Source of the DNA: Ignavibacteria bacterium
GTDB lineage: Bacteria; Bacteroidota; Ignavibacteria; Tepidaquicellales; OLB5
Reading direction: 5' to 3'
Length of the DNA stretch: 32,929 nucleotides
NCBI GenBank assembly: GCA_030835005.1
Contig: JAUQWT010000112.1
Coordinates: 1-32,929 of the forward strand
Below the pieces are notes generated by a model. The model was not told the DNA's origin and did not search any database. It worked only from the letters and a program-made list of their open reading frames with translations. Below are positions 24,625 through 32,929 of the stretch, piece by piece; position 1 is the stretch's first letter; each line of letters begins with the position of its first letter. A program made the translations under genes and the position numbers.

Positions 24625-27594
24625 TTAGTTAAAAAATAATCTAAGTCCGAGCCTTATTTGTCTTGGCGGGCCATAGTTGTTAATAGCATGTGATCTGATA
24701 TTATAAAGCCTTACTGCTTCGGGGCCGTTTTGCTGCGCCCATTGCTTTCCGGGAAAACTATCAAGCCATCCGGTATAACCGGCTTCACCTGAACCATCAA
24801 AAACAGCATTTATCAATTCCTGATCAAGTACATTTAATGCCAGGAGATAAATGTTAGCATTAAGTTTATCGAATATCTTTACTGACTTATCAATCTTCAG
24901 ATCGAGTTTATAATTCCATGGGTAATATGCTGAATTGATCGGAGCAATTGGCTGGTTGCCCTGAAGACCGGAAACAACACCCAGTGGATCTGTAGAATTA
25001 TTCTGTGGAGTATATGGCCTGCCTGAATTAAAGCTGAATAGTACGTTTATTCCGAGTCTGGAAAGTACTCCGCCCCAGAATCCTTTGGGTACATCGTCTG
25101 TTCCCCATCTGTAATCAAGCTCAACAGCGCCGGTATGCCTCTGATCAAAATCAAGCGCATTCGGAAGTTTCGGCGGCTCATCGCCGTTGTATGCAACATT
25201 GCTTAAAGTGTTAATATCCGAACCGGTTCCAGATGCGAAGGCTAGTCCATAAGAAATAGAAGCCCTTAACCTGTTGATCCTTCTGAGATCAAGGCTAAAA
25301 TCTAATCCTCTTATGATACCAAAATCACCGTTGTCATATATCGCAAAACCATAAGAAAGATCATATGCTTTAATATTTTTTGCCTGTATGAGATCTGATG
25401 TTTCTTTATAGTAAGCAGTCAAGCCTAAGGTCAGGTAATCACCTGCACTGTGCTTAATACCCAACTCATAAGCAGTCGTCTTTTCGGGTTTAAGCAACGG
25501 ATTATTAAATATAGTAAAATATCCTACACCGCCGTCAGCAAGATCCCTTAAGACTCTCTGATTTGTGTAAAGATTCTCTAAAGCCGGCAACTGGACAAAT
25601 TTTCCATATTGTGCATGGAAAACAGTCTTATCAGTTATCGGGAATGAGAACCCAAGACGCGGACTTACTATAATAGTCTTATCTACCTTTACGAAATCTG
25701 AGCCATTAAACTGGCCATCTGGTCCCTTTAAATCCTGGTAATCAATAGGAACTGTAGTATTTGGATCAAGATAATCAACCCTTATACCCAAATTTGTGTT
25801 AAAATAACTGAACTCCATCTTATCAAGGAAGTAGAAAGCTCCAACCCTTGGTTTCAATGGACCTTCTGTAACATTAAGTCCTGCATTGTCCAAATAATCA
25901 ACATCCGATTCATTGCCAAATGGATCATACCCAAACGCATTCAGAAAAGCTGCATTACCGTCATCATCCGAAATAACCGGAGTATTTACAACAAAACCGG
26001 ATGAATCACTGTACTTGTTGTAATTAATAGTAGAATATGAAAGAGGATTCACATCGTACATCCTGATCTTATATTGCTTGTACTCACCGCCAAATTTCAA
26101 CTCATGATTACCAAATTTCTTTGTTAATACCTGGTGAGTGAAATTCAGGTTAAAGGCTAGCTGGTCTGTTTTTCTTTTTCCAAACAAATTATTAGCAAAT
26201 ACTGTAATTCCTGCAAGATCATACGGATTTCTGAAAACTCCAAAGTTCACGTTATTCGAGATCGAACTTCCGTTTGAACCTAAACCGGGAATCACGTTTG
26301 TATCACCAACTGCCAAATACCATGGATACGTCCATTGACCATTGCGATCCTTGTAAGTTTCATCCATACTGAATAAGCCAGGAGAGCCAACTGATGTTGA
26401 CCTCAGGTATGATGCCTGAAGATCATAAAAAGTCTTTGAACCGAACAATTGATTTATTTTGAAAAATCCCTGTTGATTCTCATCTTTGATCTTCGGATTC
26501 ATGAATGAATTATAAAGCCCAAATGAACCTACCCACTGCCTTGATTTTTCAATATTACCGCTGTATCCGGCTGTAAGGTTGATCTGTACTTTACCTTTAG
26601 TCATTTCATCGATGCTAATTATAGTCTTGCCTGTCCATGAGTGTCCGTCTCTTGAAAAATTAGGCAAAATTCCGTCCGGTGACCACAACAAAGCAACGTC
26701 TGTACTTACAGGCTGATCAACCAGGAAATATTGTCTTTCATAATTACCGAAGATACTCCAGTATTTAGCAAGTTTCTTTGTCGGGATAACCGGTCCGCCT
26801 AAACTGACACTATATATATTGTAACCTTGTGACCTTTTGCCAGCAATAAAATCTGATACAAGGTCAACAGATCCTGAAAATTTAGTTGAAGCCGATTTTG
26901 TAGTTACATTAATAACACCGCTAAGTACATTTCCATATTCAGCGCTGAAACCGCCTGTTAAAACTGCGAGTTCCTGCAATGCACCATTAGACACATTTGC
27001 AGTAGATGTCCTGTCAAGCGGATTATTTGTAACTATACCGTCAATTATGATCTGGGTCTCACCATCTCTTCCGCCGCGGATATTGATGTTCTGTCCCTTT
27101 TCATCCTGGACAATACCGCTTGTCTTTGCAACAATATTTTCGATTCCTCTGATACCGCCTTCATCAATTGTAGTTGAGCTGATAATCTTTCCGCTTCCAT
27201 TATCAATCGTCTTGCGCTTTGCAATAATAACAGTAGTATCAAGAACAACGCCGCCTTGGGACATTGTAAAATTCACTTCAGTATTAATATCAGCGCTCAC
27301 TTTTACATCTTTTTGGATCTGAGATTCGTATCCAACATACGAACATTTTACGGAATAAGTACCAACGGGAACGTTCAATATTGCATATTGACCGCTCTCA
27401 TCAGTACCTGAGCGGAATTGAGTACCCTCAATCTCGACCCTGGCGCCAATAAGCAATTCGCCTTTGTCATCTCTGACAACACCGGTAACCTTACCTGTGG
27501 TGCCATAGAATTCAAAGCCGGAGCTCAATGTATCCGTAACTTTAAACGCAAGAATTAGAAGAAGGGCTAAAAAGAAATGGTTAAATAGCCTCAT
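24625..27594 (-). CDS. TonB-dependent outer-membrane receptor with carboxypeptidase-like N-domain
   Basis: The 989-aa receptor has a signal peptide, then a carboxypeptidase-regulatory-like domain (TGKVTGVVRDDKGELLIGARVEIEG to about residue 112). The plug (about 140-235) follows, with IRGGRDGETQIIIDGIVTNNP. A 22-strand-type barrel rich in Tyr/Phe ends RQIRLGLRLFFN. Such receptors import siderophores, glycans or oligopeptides using TonB energy; the substrate is not visible. It does not have the SusC partner SusD, and the next genes are a secreted protein and a PorV-like barrel. A strong GGAGG (27603-27607) stands 8 nt before ATG 27594. Confidence 0.9.
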   Translation of the reverse strand: MRLFNHFFLALLLILAFKVTDTLSSGFEFYGTTGKVTGVVRDDKGELLIGARVEIEGTQFRSGTDESGQYAILNVPVGTYSVKCSYVGYESQIQKDVKVSADINTEVNFTMSQGGVVLDTTVIIAKRKTIDNGSGKIISSTTIDEGGIRGIENIVAKTSGIVQDEKGQNINIRGGRDGETQIIIDGIVTNNPLDRTSTANVSNGALQELAVLTGGFSAEYGNVLSGVINVTTKSASTKFSGSVDLVSDFIAGKRSQGYNIYSVSLGGPVIPTKKLAKYWSIFGNYERQYFLVDQPVSTDVALLWSPDGILPNFSRDGHSWTGKTIISIDEMTKGKVQINLTAGYSGNIEKSRQWVGSFGLYNSFMNPKIKDENQQGFFKINQLFGSKTFYDLQASYLRSTSVGSPGLFSMDETYKDRNGQWTYPWYLAVGDTNVIPGLGSNGSSISNNVNFGVFRNPYDLAGITVFANNLFGKRKTDQLAFNLNFTHQVLTKKFGNHELKFGGEYKQYKIRMYDVNPLSYSTINYNKYSDSSGFVVNTPVISDDDGNAAFLNAFGYDPFGNESDVDYLDNAGLNVTEGPLKPRVGAFYFLDKMEFSYFNTNLGIRVDYLDPNTTVPIDYQDLKGPDGQFNGSDFVKVDKTIIVSPRLGFSFPITDKTVFHAQYGKFVQLPALENLYTNQRVLRDLADGGVGYFTIFNNPLLKPEKTTAYELGIKHSAGDYLTLGLTAYYKETSDLIQAKNIKAYDLSYGFAIYDNGDFGIIRGLDFSLDLRRINRLRASISYGLAFASGTGSDINTLSNVAYNGDEPPKLPNALDFDQRHTGAVELDYRWGTDDVPKGFWGGVLSRLGINVLFSFNSGRPYTPQNNSTDPLGVVSGLQGNQPIAPINSAYYPWNYKLDLKIDKSVKIFDKLNANIYLLALNVLDQELINAVFDGSGEAGYTGWLDSFPGKQWAQQNGPEAVRLYNIRSHAINNYGPPRQIRLGLRLFFN

Positions 27595-27602
27595 TTATAT
27601 TA

Positions 27603-27607
27603 CCTCC
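27603..27607 (-). promoter_or_regulatory. strong Shine-Dalgarno site of the TonB receptor
   Basis: GGAGG on the minus strand is 8 nt before ATG 27594. Few genes in this window have so clear a site, which hints at high translation of the receptor. Confidence 0.65.
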
Positions 27608-27625
27608 GATTTATTATTCAAAGAA

Positions 27626-27654
27626 AGCCCCGGCTAATTAGATTAACCAGGGCT
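27626..27654 (-). terminator. probable terminator after the first sorting-domain protein
   Basis: AGCCCTGG and CCGGGGCT (minus strand) form an 8-bp stem with one mismatch around a 13-nt loop, followed by TTTCTTTG. It lies 16 bp past the stop at 27671 and just before the TonB receptor gene. Confidence 0.6.
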
Positions 27655-27670
27655 GACTTCTTAATTAAGA

Positions 27671-29443
27671 TTATTTTACAAGTATCATTTTTTTAGTTTC
27701 AGTAAATTCTCCGGCTTTTAAAGTATAGAAGTAAATTCCGCTTGCAAGGTTTGAAGCTGAAAATTCTACTTCTTTTACGCCGGCAGTTACTGCCTGATTA
27801 TTTGCCAATGTTGCAACAAGTTTTCCGGTCACATCATAAACCAGCAAAGATACATTGCTTGCTTTTGGAACTGAGAACCTGATCTTTGTATTTGGGTTAA
27901 ACGGATTCGGGTAATTCTGTTTTAATGAAAATCCGTTTGGAACCTCATTGGAAATATTGCTTATACCAATTATGCCTCCGGTTTCAGGATTGTACTTTCT
28001 GTAGATCTGCCATACCGGACAGGTTGGTGTAGTAGTGTTGGTAAAGCTTGTTGAACCAGGGCATTCTGATAACTGATAAGTTATCGAAATAGCTGTTGGT
28101 GTATTTCCGGTTACAGATACAGAAGGATAAATTTCATCAAGTGCAGCTGTATTCGTTAAATTACGCGGTGAGCTCCATGTTGCACCGTTATCATCTGAAT
28201 ACTGAACATAAATATCACTATAGTTATACGATCCGTCGCCGCTGTAACTTGTGCTGTTAACTGTATCAAGCTGAACGCCTGAATAAACAACAAAAAGCCT
28301 GGAACCGTCTGAAGAATATGCAAGGCTGGGATGTGACATAGCTGTCATTCCAACCTGAATGTTTCTCAGACTATTATTGAACACGTTCGTATCTGCCATA
28401 GGAAGATAGTTCGCATGATCAACAACTTTTACTGCAGTACCTCCGTTTATTGTCGGGTTATAGAACATCAATTTATAACCGCCTGCTGTTCCGAAGTTAC
28501 CTGTTAATAATGTACCAAAAGCCCAGCATAAATTACCGGTTGGGCTGTAGATCATATCAGCATTAAACCAAGGGGCTACAGGAGTACCGTTAACAATTGT
28601 ACCTTCTGAAAAAGCTGTTTGTTCAGAACCAAATGAAGAACCGCCGTCAGTTGATTCTTTATAGACCAATTTAGTAGGAGCTGTTGCAAACCAATAACCT
28701 ACTGCAACTTTTCCGCTGCCGTTAGAAGCACAATACTGCCTTGCATTAGCCGGAACGCCTGTAAACAATACAGAAACAGGACCATAAGTATTTGTACTAG
28801 TATTATACTTTGCAAAATAAATAGAATCTGCAGTACCGCCGCCAAGCCATGCGCATGCAACCTCTGTTGCACTTACAGGCCAGCCAAAATTGTCACTTCC
28901 GGCACCTGTTGGCACCAATGTGCTTGTAAAAGAACCTGCACCAAGCTGAACATCAACTCCGGTATAGCCTCTTCTTGCACCTGCGACAAACTGCCTTCCT
29001 GTCAAAACAGGAGTTCTTGAGCCGTTTACAATCATTGGATGCAGATCCGGATAAGCGTTTCCGTCAGGATTAACTAAAATTGCATCGCCGGTTCCCCAAA
29101 TTCCTCCGTTATTAAATGAATACTGATAAAACGATCTTCTGGCTGTTGATAACTGAGCGTTGACTGAATCCGTCTGATCTCCGGTAACGATAACAGTATC
29201 ACCGCTGATCCAGATCCTGTGAAGGTTATTACCATTAGTTACATAATCATAATAGCCTCCCATGCCCTGAACGCTTCCAAGTGTATCAACCAAGCCTGAT
29301 GGCTTATATGTTGAAGGAGCCTTTGACTCAATTACATTATTTCCTGTTTCCTTTGCATCGCTAAGCCTTTTAGGGCCGCCGACATTATAAGACATTGCTG
29401 CAATAAATGTTACAGCAACGACAAACAGAATCAATCTTTTCAT
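27671..29443 (-). CDS. secreted Asp-box-like protein with type IX (type A) sorting domain
   Basis: The 590-aa protein has a signal peptide (LILFVVAVTFIAAMS) and a beta-propeller-like body with Asp-box-like motifs (YSDDNGATWSSP, ESTDGGSSFGSE). A classic sorting domain follows at about residues 505-590: SLKQNYPNPFNPNTKIRF, YDVTGKLVATL, LASGIYFYTLKAGEFTETKKMILVK. Asp-box repeats occur in sialidases and in many non-enzymatic propellers, and no sialidase catalytic set is evident, so the function is left open. It is a paralogue of the next gene: same length, and a shared block (GRQFVAGARRGYTGVDVQLGAGS). It starts at ATG 29443 with AAAGG upstream and has a predicted promoter about 55 bp before. Confidence 0.85.
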   Translation of the reverse strand: MKRLILFVVAVTFIAAMSYNVGGPKRLSDAKETGNNVIESKAPSTYKPSGLVDTLGSVQGMGGYYDYVTNGNNLHRIWISGDTVIVTGDQTDSVNAQLSTARRSFYQYSFNNGGIWGTGDAILVNPDGNAYPDLHPMIVNGSRTPVLTGRQFVAGARRGYTGVDVQLGAGSFTSTLVPTGAGSDNFGWPVSATEVACAWLGGGTADSIYFAKYNTSTNTYGPVSVLFTGVPANARQYCASNGSGKVAVGYWFATAPTKLVYKESTDGGSSFGSEQTAFSEGTIVNGTPVAPWFNADMIYSPTGNLCWAFGTLLTGNFGTAGGYKLMFYNPTINGGTAVKVVDHANYLPMADTNVFNNSLRNIQVGMTAMSHPSLAYSSDGSRLFVVYSGVQLDTVNSTSYSGDGSYNYSDIYVQYSDDNGATWSSPRNLTNTAALDEIYPSVSVTGNTPTAISITYQLSECPGSTSFTNTTTPTCPVWQIYRKYNPETGGIIGISNISNEVPNGFSLKQNYPNPFNPNTKIRFSVPKASNVSLLVYDVTGKLVATLANNQAVTAGVKEVEFSASNLASGIYFYTLKAGEFTETKKMILVK

Positions 29444-29450
29444 TTCACTG

Positions 29451-29461
29451 CCTTTCGTTAA
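29451..29461 (-). repeat. 11-nt leader element shared by two paralogues (copy 1)
   Basis: TTAACGAAAGG (minus strand) is identical to the element before the paralogue at 31430-31440. It includes the ribosome-binding AAAGG and probably survives from gene duplication. Confidence 0.5.
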
Positions 29462-29497
29462 GTTAATATTTGTTGTTTTTATGAATAATTCTAAATA

Positions 29498-29526
29498 AAT
29501 ATAATTGAAATATCTTATGAAGTCAA
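29498..29526 (-). promoter_or_regulatory. predicted sigma70-like promoter of the sorting-domain gene
   Basis: TTGACT (29526-29521) and TATATT (29503-29498) on the minus strand are separated by 17 bp. A leader of about 48 nt would precede ATG 29443. This is the best -35/-10 pair seen in the window. Confidence 0.5.
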
Positions 29527-29612
29527 GTATATTTTAAGAAATTATTAAGTGCTTATTATACAAAGATTTTAATTTTCGAGTGCGTAAGTGTCTGACATTT
29601 TTTGATAAAAAA

Positions 29613-29639
29613 AAGGGGCAAATTCAACATTTGCCCCTT
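29613..29639 (-). terminator. intrinsic terminator after the second paralogue
   Basis: AAGGGGCAAA and TTTGCCCCTT form a perfect 10-bp stem with a 7-nt loop. On the minus strand a run of T follows. It lies 10 bp past the stop at 29650. The 206-bp gap 29444-29649 holds this terminator and the promoter of the following gene; I see no gene in it. Confidence 0.85.
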
Positions 29640-29649
29640 CTGTTTTTGC

Positions 29650-31422
29650 TTATTTTACAAGCATCATTTTCTTTGTTTCTTTGAAGTTATCGGCTTCTAA
29701 TGAATAGAAGTAAACACCGCTTGCATATTTCGACGCATCAAACTTAACTTCGTGTGTTCCTGCCTGAACCATTTCACCTTTCACTATTCTTTCAATTTCC
29801 CTGCCTGTAATATCAAATATCTTGATACTGACTGGCGATGCCTTTGAAAGCTGGAATCTGATTGTTGTTGAAGGATTAAACGGATTAGGATAGTTCTGTC
29901 CAAGTGAGAAACTCTCGGGAACTTCGATTGAAATTGTGTTAATTCCAATTGGAATATTATTTCCTGTAGCAGGATCTACCCTTGTATAAATAGGGTAGTT
30001 TCTTGAAACAGGTGCAGTTGTCTGAGTAAAGCTTGATGAACCCGGGTATGCTGACAAATAATATAATACGCCGAAGTTATTTGCAGTGTTTCCGGTTTTT
30101 GAAAGAACAGGATATATTTCATCACCATCTACAGTACAGCTGGCGATCTTTTTTGGTGTTGTCCACGAAGAACCATCATTTGTTGAATAACAAATGTAAA
30201 CATCATTAAAAAGTAATGTTATTGGCGCAGGATAAACAACACTGTCTTTCTGAACTGACGAGAACACGCATGCAAGTGTTGATCCGTCATCTGTATATGC
30301 AAGTGTCGGATGTGAAATGTAAGTCATACCTGTTTGTATTTCGGCAGTAGAGTTGAATACCCAGGCAGTATCGCCAAGAACAGGCATATTTGAATGATCA
30401 GCAACAACAACAGGATTTCCGCTATTTACACCGGGTGACCATGAAAGGATCTTATATCCCTTAACGCTTGATACCGGCTGCGTGCACCATGCTGCTACAA
30501 CTGTGGTTGAGTTTGGTTTGTAAATAAGATCCATACCGAACCAAGGAGCAGTACCGTCTCCATTTGCAACATAAGTTGTTGGCATAACGGTAGTCATTGC
30601 TCCAAAAGTATTGCCGCCATCTGTGGAAAGCTTGCCGGCAAGTTTTTCTGCATTTGCAGTTGATACATACCACATTGCGAAAACATTCTGCCCATTGGTA
30701 GAAGAAGCACATATTTTTCTGCCGTTTGCATCTATTTCGGCAGTTGGAGTTGCGATCTGAAGCCTAGCCCCATATGTATTTGTAGAATAATCATATTTCC
30801 TGAAGAACAAAGTATCACCTGACTGATAAACACCGCCAAGATTCGTTCCGCTTAACAGGCACGAGAAATAATCAGCACCGGGTGCCGGCACTAAATTTGT
30901 TGTTATTGAGCCTGCTCCAAGCTGTACATCAATACCTGCATATCCTCTGCTTCCTGGAGAGAACTGCCTTCCAGAAATTGTAATAGTTCTGGTTCCGTTC
31001 AGCATAACCGGCCAGATATCGGGATAAGCACCGCCAAGTGGACGTGGAGCTACTTCTATAGGAGAAGAAAGCCATGTTTGCCCGCCATCTGTGCTCACTT
31101 GATAAAGAGCTGTTCTGCTGTTTGAAACTTGTGCATTCACAGAATCAGTATACTGTACAGCAACAATAACGGTATCACCAAGCACAACAAGCATTCTCTG
31201 GTTTTGTCCGTTTGTCTGATAGTCCCACCATGTAACCATTCCGGGAACACTCATGCTCGTATCAATTGCAGCTGCTCTTGTGAATGCAACCGGATTAAGA
31301 TTCCTGTTGAGATTTAATGATGTTCCATTTTCCAGTGATTTGTCACGGATGCCCTGGTGGCCACCGGCAAATACCACAATATTAAATACGAGGAGCAACA
31401 AGATTAGAAGTGGTTTTTTCAA
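29650..31422 (-). CDS. secreted Asp-box-like protein with type IX sorting domain (paralogue)
   Basis: The 590-aa protein has a signal peptide (LLILLLLVFNIVVFAGG) and Asp-box-like motifs (VSTDGGQTWLSSP, YSTNDGSSWTTPK). Its sorting domain contains SLGQNYPNPFNPSTTIRF, FDITGREIERI and YASGVYFYSLEADNFKETKKMMLVK. It shares length and a strongly conserved block (GRQFSPGSRGYAGIDVQLGAGS) with the gene at 27671, so they arose by duplication. It starts with TTG 31422 with AAAGGAA upstream; no in-frame ATG precedes the signal peptide. It lies 33 bp behind the third gene with no terminator between, so these two may be co-transcribed. Catalytic function is not apparent. Confidence 0.84.
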   Translation of the reverse strand: MKKPLLILLLLVFNIVVFAGGHQGIRDKSLENGTSLNLNRNLNPVAFTRAAAIDTSMSVPGMVTWWDYQTNGQNQRMLVVLGDTVIVAVQYTDSVNAQVSNSRTALYQVSTDGGQTWLSSPIEVAPRPLGGAYPDIWPVMLNGTRTITISGRQFSPGSRGYAGIDVQLGAGSITTNLVPAPGADYFSCLLSGTNLGGVYQSGDTLFFRKYDYSTNTYGARLQIATPTAEIDANGRKICASSTNGQNVFAMWYVSTANAEKLAGKLSTDGGNTFGAMTTVMPTTYVANGDGTAPWFGMDLIYKPNSTTVVAAWCTQPVSSVKGYKILSWSPGVNSGNPVVVADHSNMPVLGDTAWVFNSTAEIQTGMTYISHPTLAYTDDGSTLACVFSSVQKDSVVYPAPITLLFNDVYICYSTNDGSSWTTPKKIASCTVDGDEIYPVLSKTGNTANNFGVLYYLSAYPGSSSFTQTTAPVSRNYPIYTRVDPATGNNIPIGINTISIEVPESFSLGQNYPNPFNPSTTIRFQLSKASPVSIKIFDITGREIERIVKGEMVQAGTHEVKFDASKYASGVYFYSLEADNFKETKKMMLVK

Positions 31423-31429
31423 TTTAATT

Positions 31430-31440
31430 CCTTTCGTTAA
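31430..31440 (-). repeat. 11-nt leader element shared by two paralogues (copy 2)
   Basis: TTAACGAAAGG on the minus strand is identical to 29451-29461, 7 nt before the TTG start of this paralogue. Confidence 0.5.
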
Positions 31441-31455
31441 TTTATAAATGAAATT

Positions 31456-32929
31456 TTATTTAATTAGAATCATTTTCTTTGTATCGGTAAAACTTCCCGA
31501 GTTAAGCGTGTAGAAATAAACACCACTCGGTAAACCGGAGGCATTAAATTCGATTTCCTTTGCGCCAGATGTCTGCACTTCATCAACAAGTGTTTTAACT
31601 TCGCGCCCAAGAACATCAAATACTTTAAGCGTTACAAGTCCGGATTTAATAATATTATATTCAATCTTGGTTGACGGATTGAACGGATTCGGATAATTCT
31701 GTGTCAGACGGTATTCTTTGAGTAAATTCTGATTGTTTATTATCCCAATTGGAGGTAATGCTGCCATTTTTCTATATATCAGTGTATTCCGTGAAGCCGG
31801 AGCTGAGCCGCCAAATGAAGAAGGACCAACACCCGGATCTTTCATGTAAGTAATATGCAGTTCATACGGATTGCCGGGGGTTCCGGGATTCCAGGCAGAA
31901 ACCGAAGGATATGATTCATCAATATTAGGTGTATTGGTAATTCTGATCGGATTAGACCAGGTTGAAGCATTATCAAGTGAATAACTGCAGAAGATATCTC
32001 TTTGATTATAACCGCGGGATGTATCAGGCATTGTTACGCTATAAACACAATACAATGTGCTGCCATCTGCACTCCATCCCATCGATGGAAAATCAATATT
32101 AAACACAAAAGACATGGTAGCTACATAACTTGTGGCTGCACCTAACTGTGCCACAGTAGCAACAACAGATGTATTACCGTCAGTTCTGGTTACAACAAGC
32201 CTGGCTTCGCTATAAAGATTATCATTAGTTATGGGGTAAGCCAAGAACCACATGTCAGAATTTTTCTTATATGTAAAACCTGAACCGCCTGCTGTTGAAA
32301 CAGTATCCTGATCCCCATTCACCGTATAAGGATTAAACACAGGGGTCACTGGACCCCAGTTCGTACCATTATCTGTAGAAGTTCTCTGGTATATTCTGCT
32401 GTTAAATAACGTATCATCCTGAGTAACCGGAGCCATTATTGCAGTAACTCTGCCATTACCGTTAGTTGCCATGTGGAATCTCATATTGCTTCCAATTGTA
32501 ACTCCGGGCTGAAAGACACCACTCGTAAAATAAATTGGTGTATTTGCACCTAAGCTGGTCCCGTTCCATGTTGAAACATAAAGAGTTTCAAGTCCATTGG
32601 CACTAACGTTTCTTCTTGAGAGGATTGAAATATTCCCATTGCTCAAAACTGCATATTGCGGCCATATGCCAAAAGGTGCCGGCGAAGGATGGCCGTATTC
32701 AGTGAAAGTTCCGGCAAGAACGTCAATATCAACATATAAATTAGTATTGAGTGCGCTCCCGACATTTGTGCTGTGATTTGCAATTACAGCAGCTCCGGTG
32801 CCAGTCAACTGCAGTACCCCAAATCCTGATCTAACGTCAGGAACATCAACGTTGAAATCCCATGACTGTCCGCCATTAGTTGTGAAGGAATATTTCGTCC
32901 TCCTTGAAGTTGCTCCGGCAAAATCCAAC
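31456..32929 (-). CDS. third secreted sorting-domain protein (5' end outside window)
   Basis: About 491 codons of a protein whose N-terminus lies beyond the right edge; the TTG at 32928 in the ORF track is not a true start. It shows Asp-box-like motifs (FTTNGGQSWDFN, YSLDNASTWSNP) and ends in a full type IX sorting domain (RLTQNYPNPFNPSTKIEY, FDVLGREVKTLVDE, LPSGVYFYTLNSGSFTDTKKMILIK). It belongs to the same tandem group as its two neighbours, but its middle is more diverged: it lacks their QLGAGS block and has VDIDVLAGTFTEYG in the comparable place. Probable role: a surface or secreted protein of unknown activity. Confidence 0.8.
   Translation of the reverse strand, partial: LDFAGATSRRTKYSFTTNGGQSWDFNVDVPDVRSGFGVLQLTGTGAAVIANHSTNVGSALNTNLYVDIDVLAGTFTEYGHPSPAPFGIWPQYAVLSNGNISILSRRNVSANGLETLYVSTWNGTSLGANTPIYFTSGVFQPGVTIGSNMRFHMATNGNGRVTAIMAPVTQDDTLFNSRIYQRTSTDNGTNWGPVTPVFNPYTVNGDQDTVSTAGGSGFTYKKNSDMWFLAYPITNDNLYSEARLVVTRTDGNTSVVATVAQLGAATSYVATMSFVFNIDFPSMGWSADGSTLYCVYSVTMPDTSRGYNQRDIFCSYSLDNASTWSNPIRITNTPNIDESYPSVSAWNPGTPGNPYELHITYMKDPGVGPSSFGGSAPASRNTLIYRKMAALPPIGIINNQNLLKEYRLTQNYPNPFNPSTKIEYNIIKSGLVTLKVFDVLGREVKTLVDEVQTSGAKEIEFNASGLPSGVYFYTLNSGSFTDTKKMILIK

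Noticed and set aside
26837-27322. 161-aa plus-strand ORF
   Set aside because: It is antisense to the plug domain of the TonB receptor, whose frame is strongly conserved; hydrophobic low-complexity shadow.
27671-31422. Calling the paralogues sialidases
   Set aside because: Asp-box-like motifs alone are not diagnostic; I could not see the arginine triad and nucleophile set of sialidases.

Overview
The window is a 32.9-kb, moderately AT-rich, densely coding bacterial chromosome segment. Three things suggest a member of the Ignavibacteria/Chlorobi branch of the FCB group: several secreted proteins ending in the 'NYPNPFNP' type of C-terminal sorting domain (type IX secretion), a PorV-like outer-membrane protein with a large TonB-dependent receptor, and a GWxTD-domain protein. 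The cell is Gram-negative (LptB, TonB receptor, PorV-like barrel). I see no tRNA, rRNA, CRISPR array, transposase or prophage. The assignment rests on protein style only; no database search was made.

Layout. (1) 1-2.2 kb, minus strand: a RodZ-like protein followed by ligA, which runs off the left edge. (2) 2.4-7.9 kb, plus strand: ygfZ, class I FBP aldolase, a 33-codon lysine-rich ORF missing from the ORF track, an EamA transporter, a Gfo/Idh/MocA oxidoreductase and a CCA-adding-type nucleotidyltransferase. The last four are tightly packed. (3) 7.9-11.5 kb, minus strand: a small alpha/beta protein, a 7TM-HD (PgpH-type) c-di-AMP phosphodiesterase and a XerD-type recombinase whose start overlaps the phosphodiesterase end. 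(4) 11.8-13.6 kb, plus strand: a Kup potassium transporter with a puzzling start. (5) 13.6-18.6 kb, minus strand: a compact seven-gene run (YbbR protein, CPBP protease, pdxJ, sirtuin, lptB, PIG-L deacetylase, small zincin). (6) 18.7-27.6 kb, minus strand: the GWxTD protein, then the run TonB receptor -> 1099-aa secreted protein -> PorV-like protein. (7) 27.7-32.9 kb, minus strand: three tandem secreted proteins with Asp-box-like motifs and type IX sorting domains, the last cut by the right edge.

How the parts fit. The left half is housekeeping: DNA joining, chromosome resolution, tRNA end maturation, glycolysis, Fe-S/folate repair, B6 synthesis and LPS export. Three genes touch the c-di-AMP/potassium theme (PgpH-type hydrolase, Kup, YbbR), although no cyclase is in view. 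The right half is cell-surface export: receptor, cargo-like proteins and a PorV-like shuttle.

Sequence signals worth noting: seven to eight genes appear to start with TTG; a good promoter-like pair lies so close to ygfZ that its mRNA could be leaderless; four intrinsic terminators are clear. I found no convincing undescribed defence or mobile system. The most unusual items are the Kup start, the lysine-rich mini-ORF, the TTG usage and the TonB/cargo/PorV cluster.
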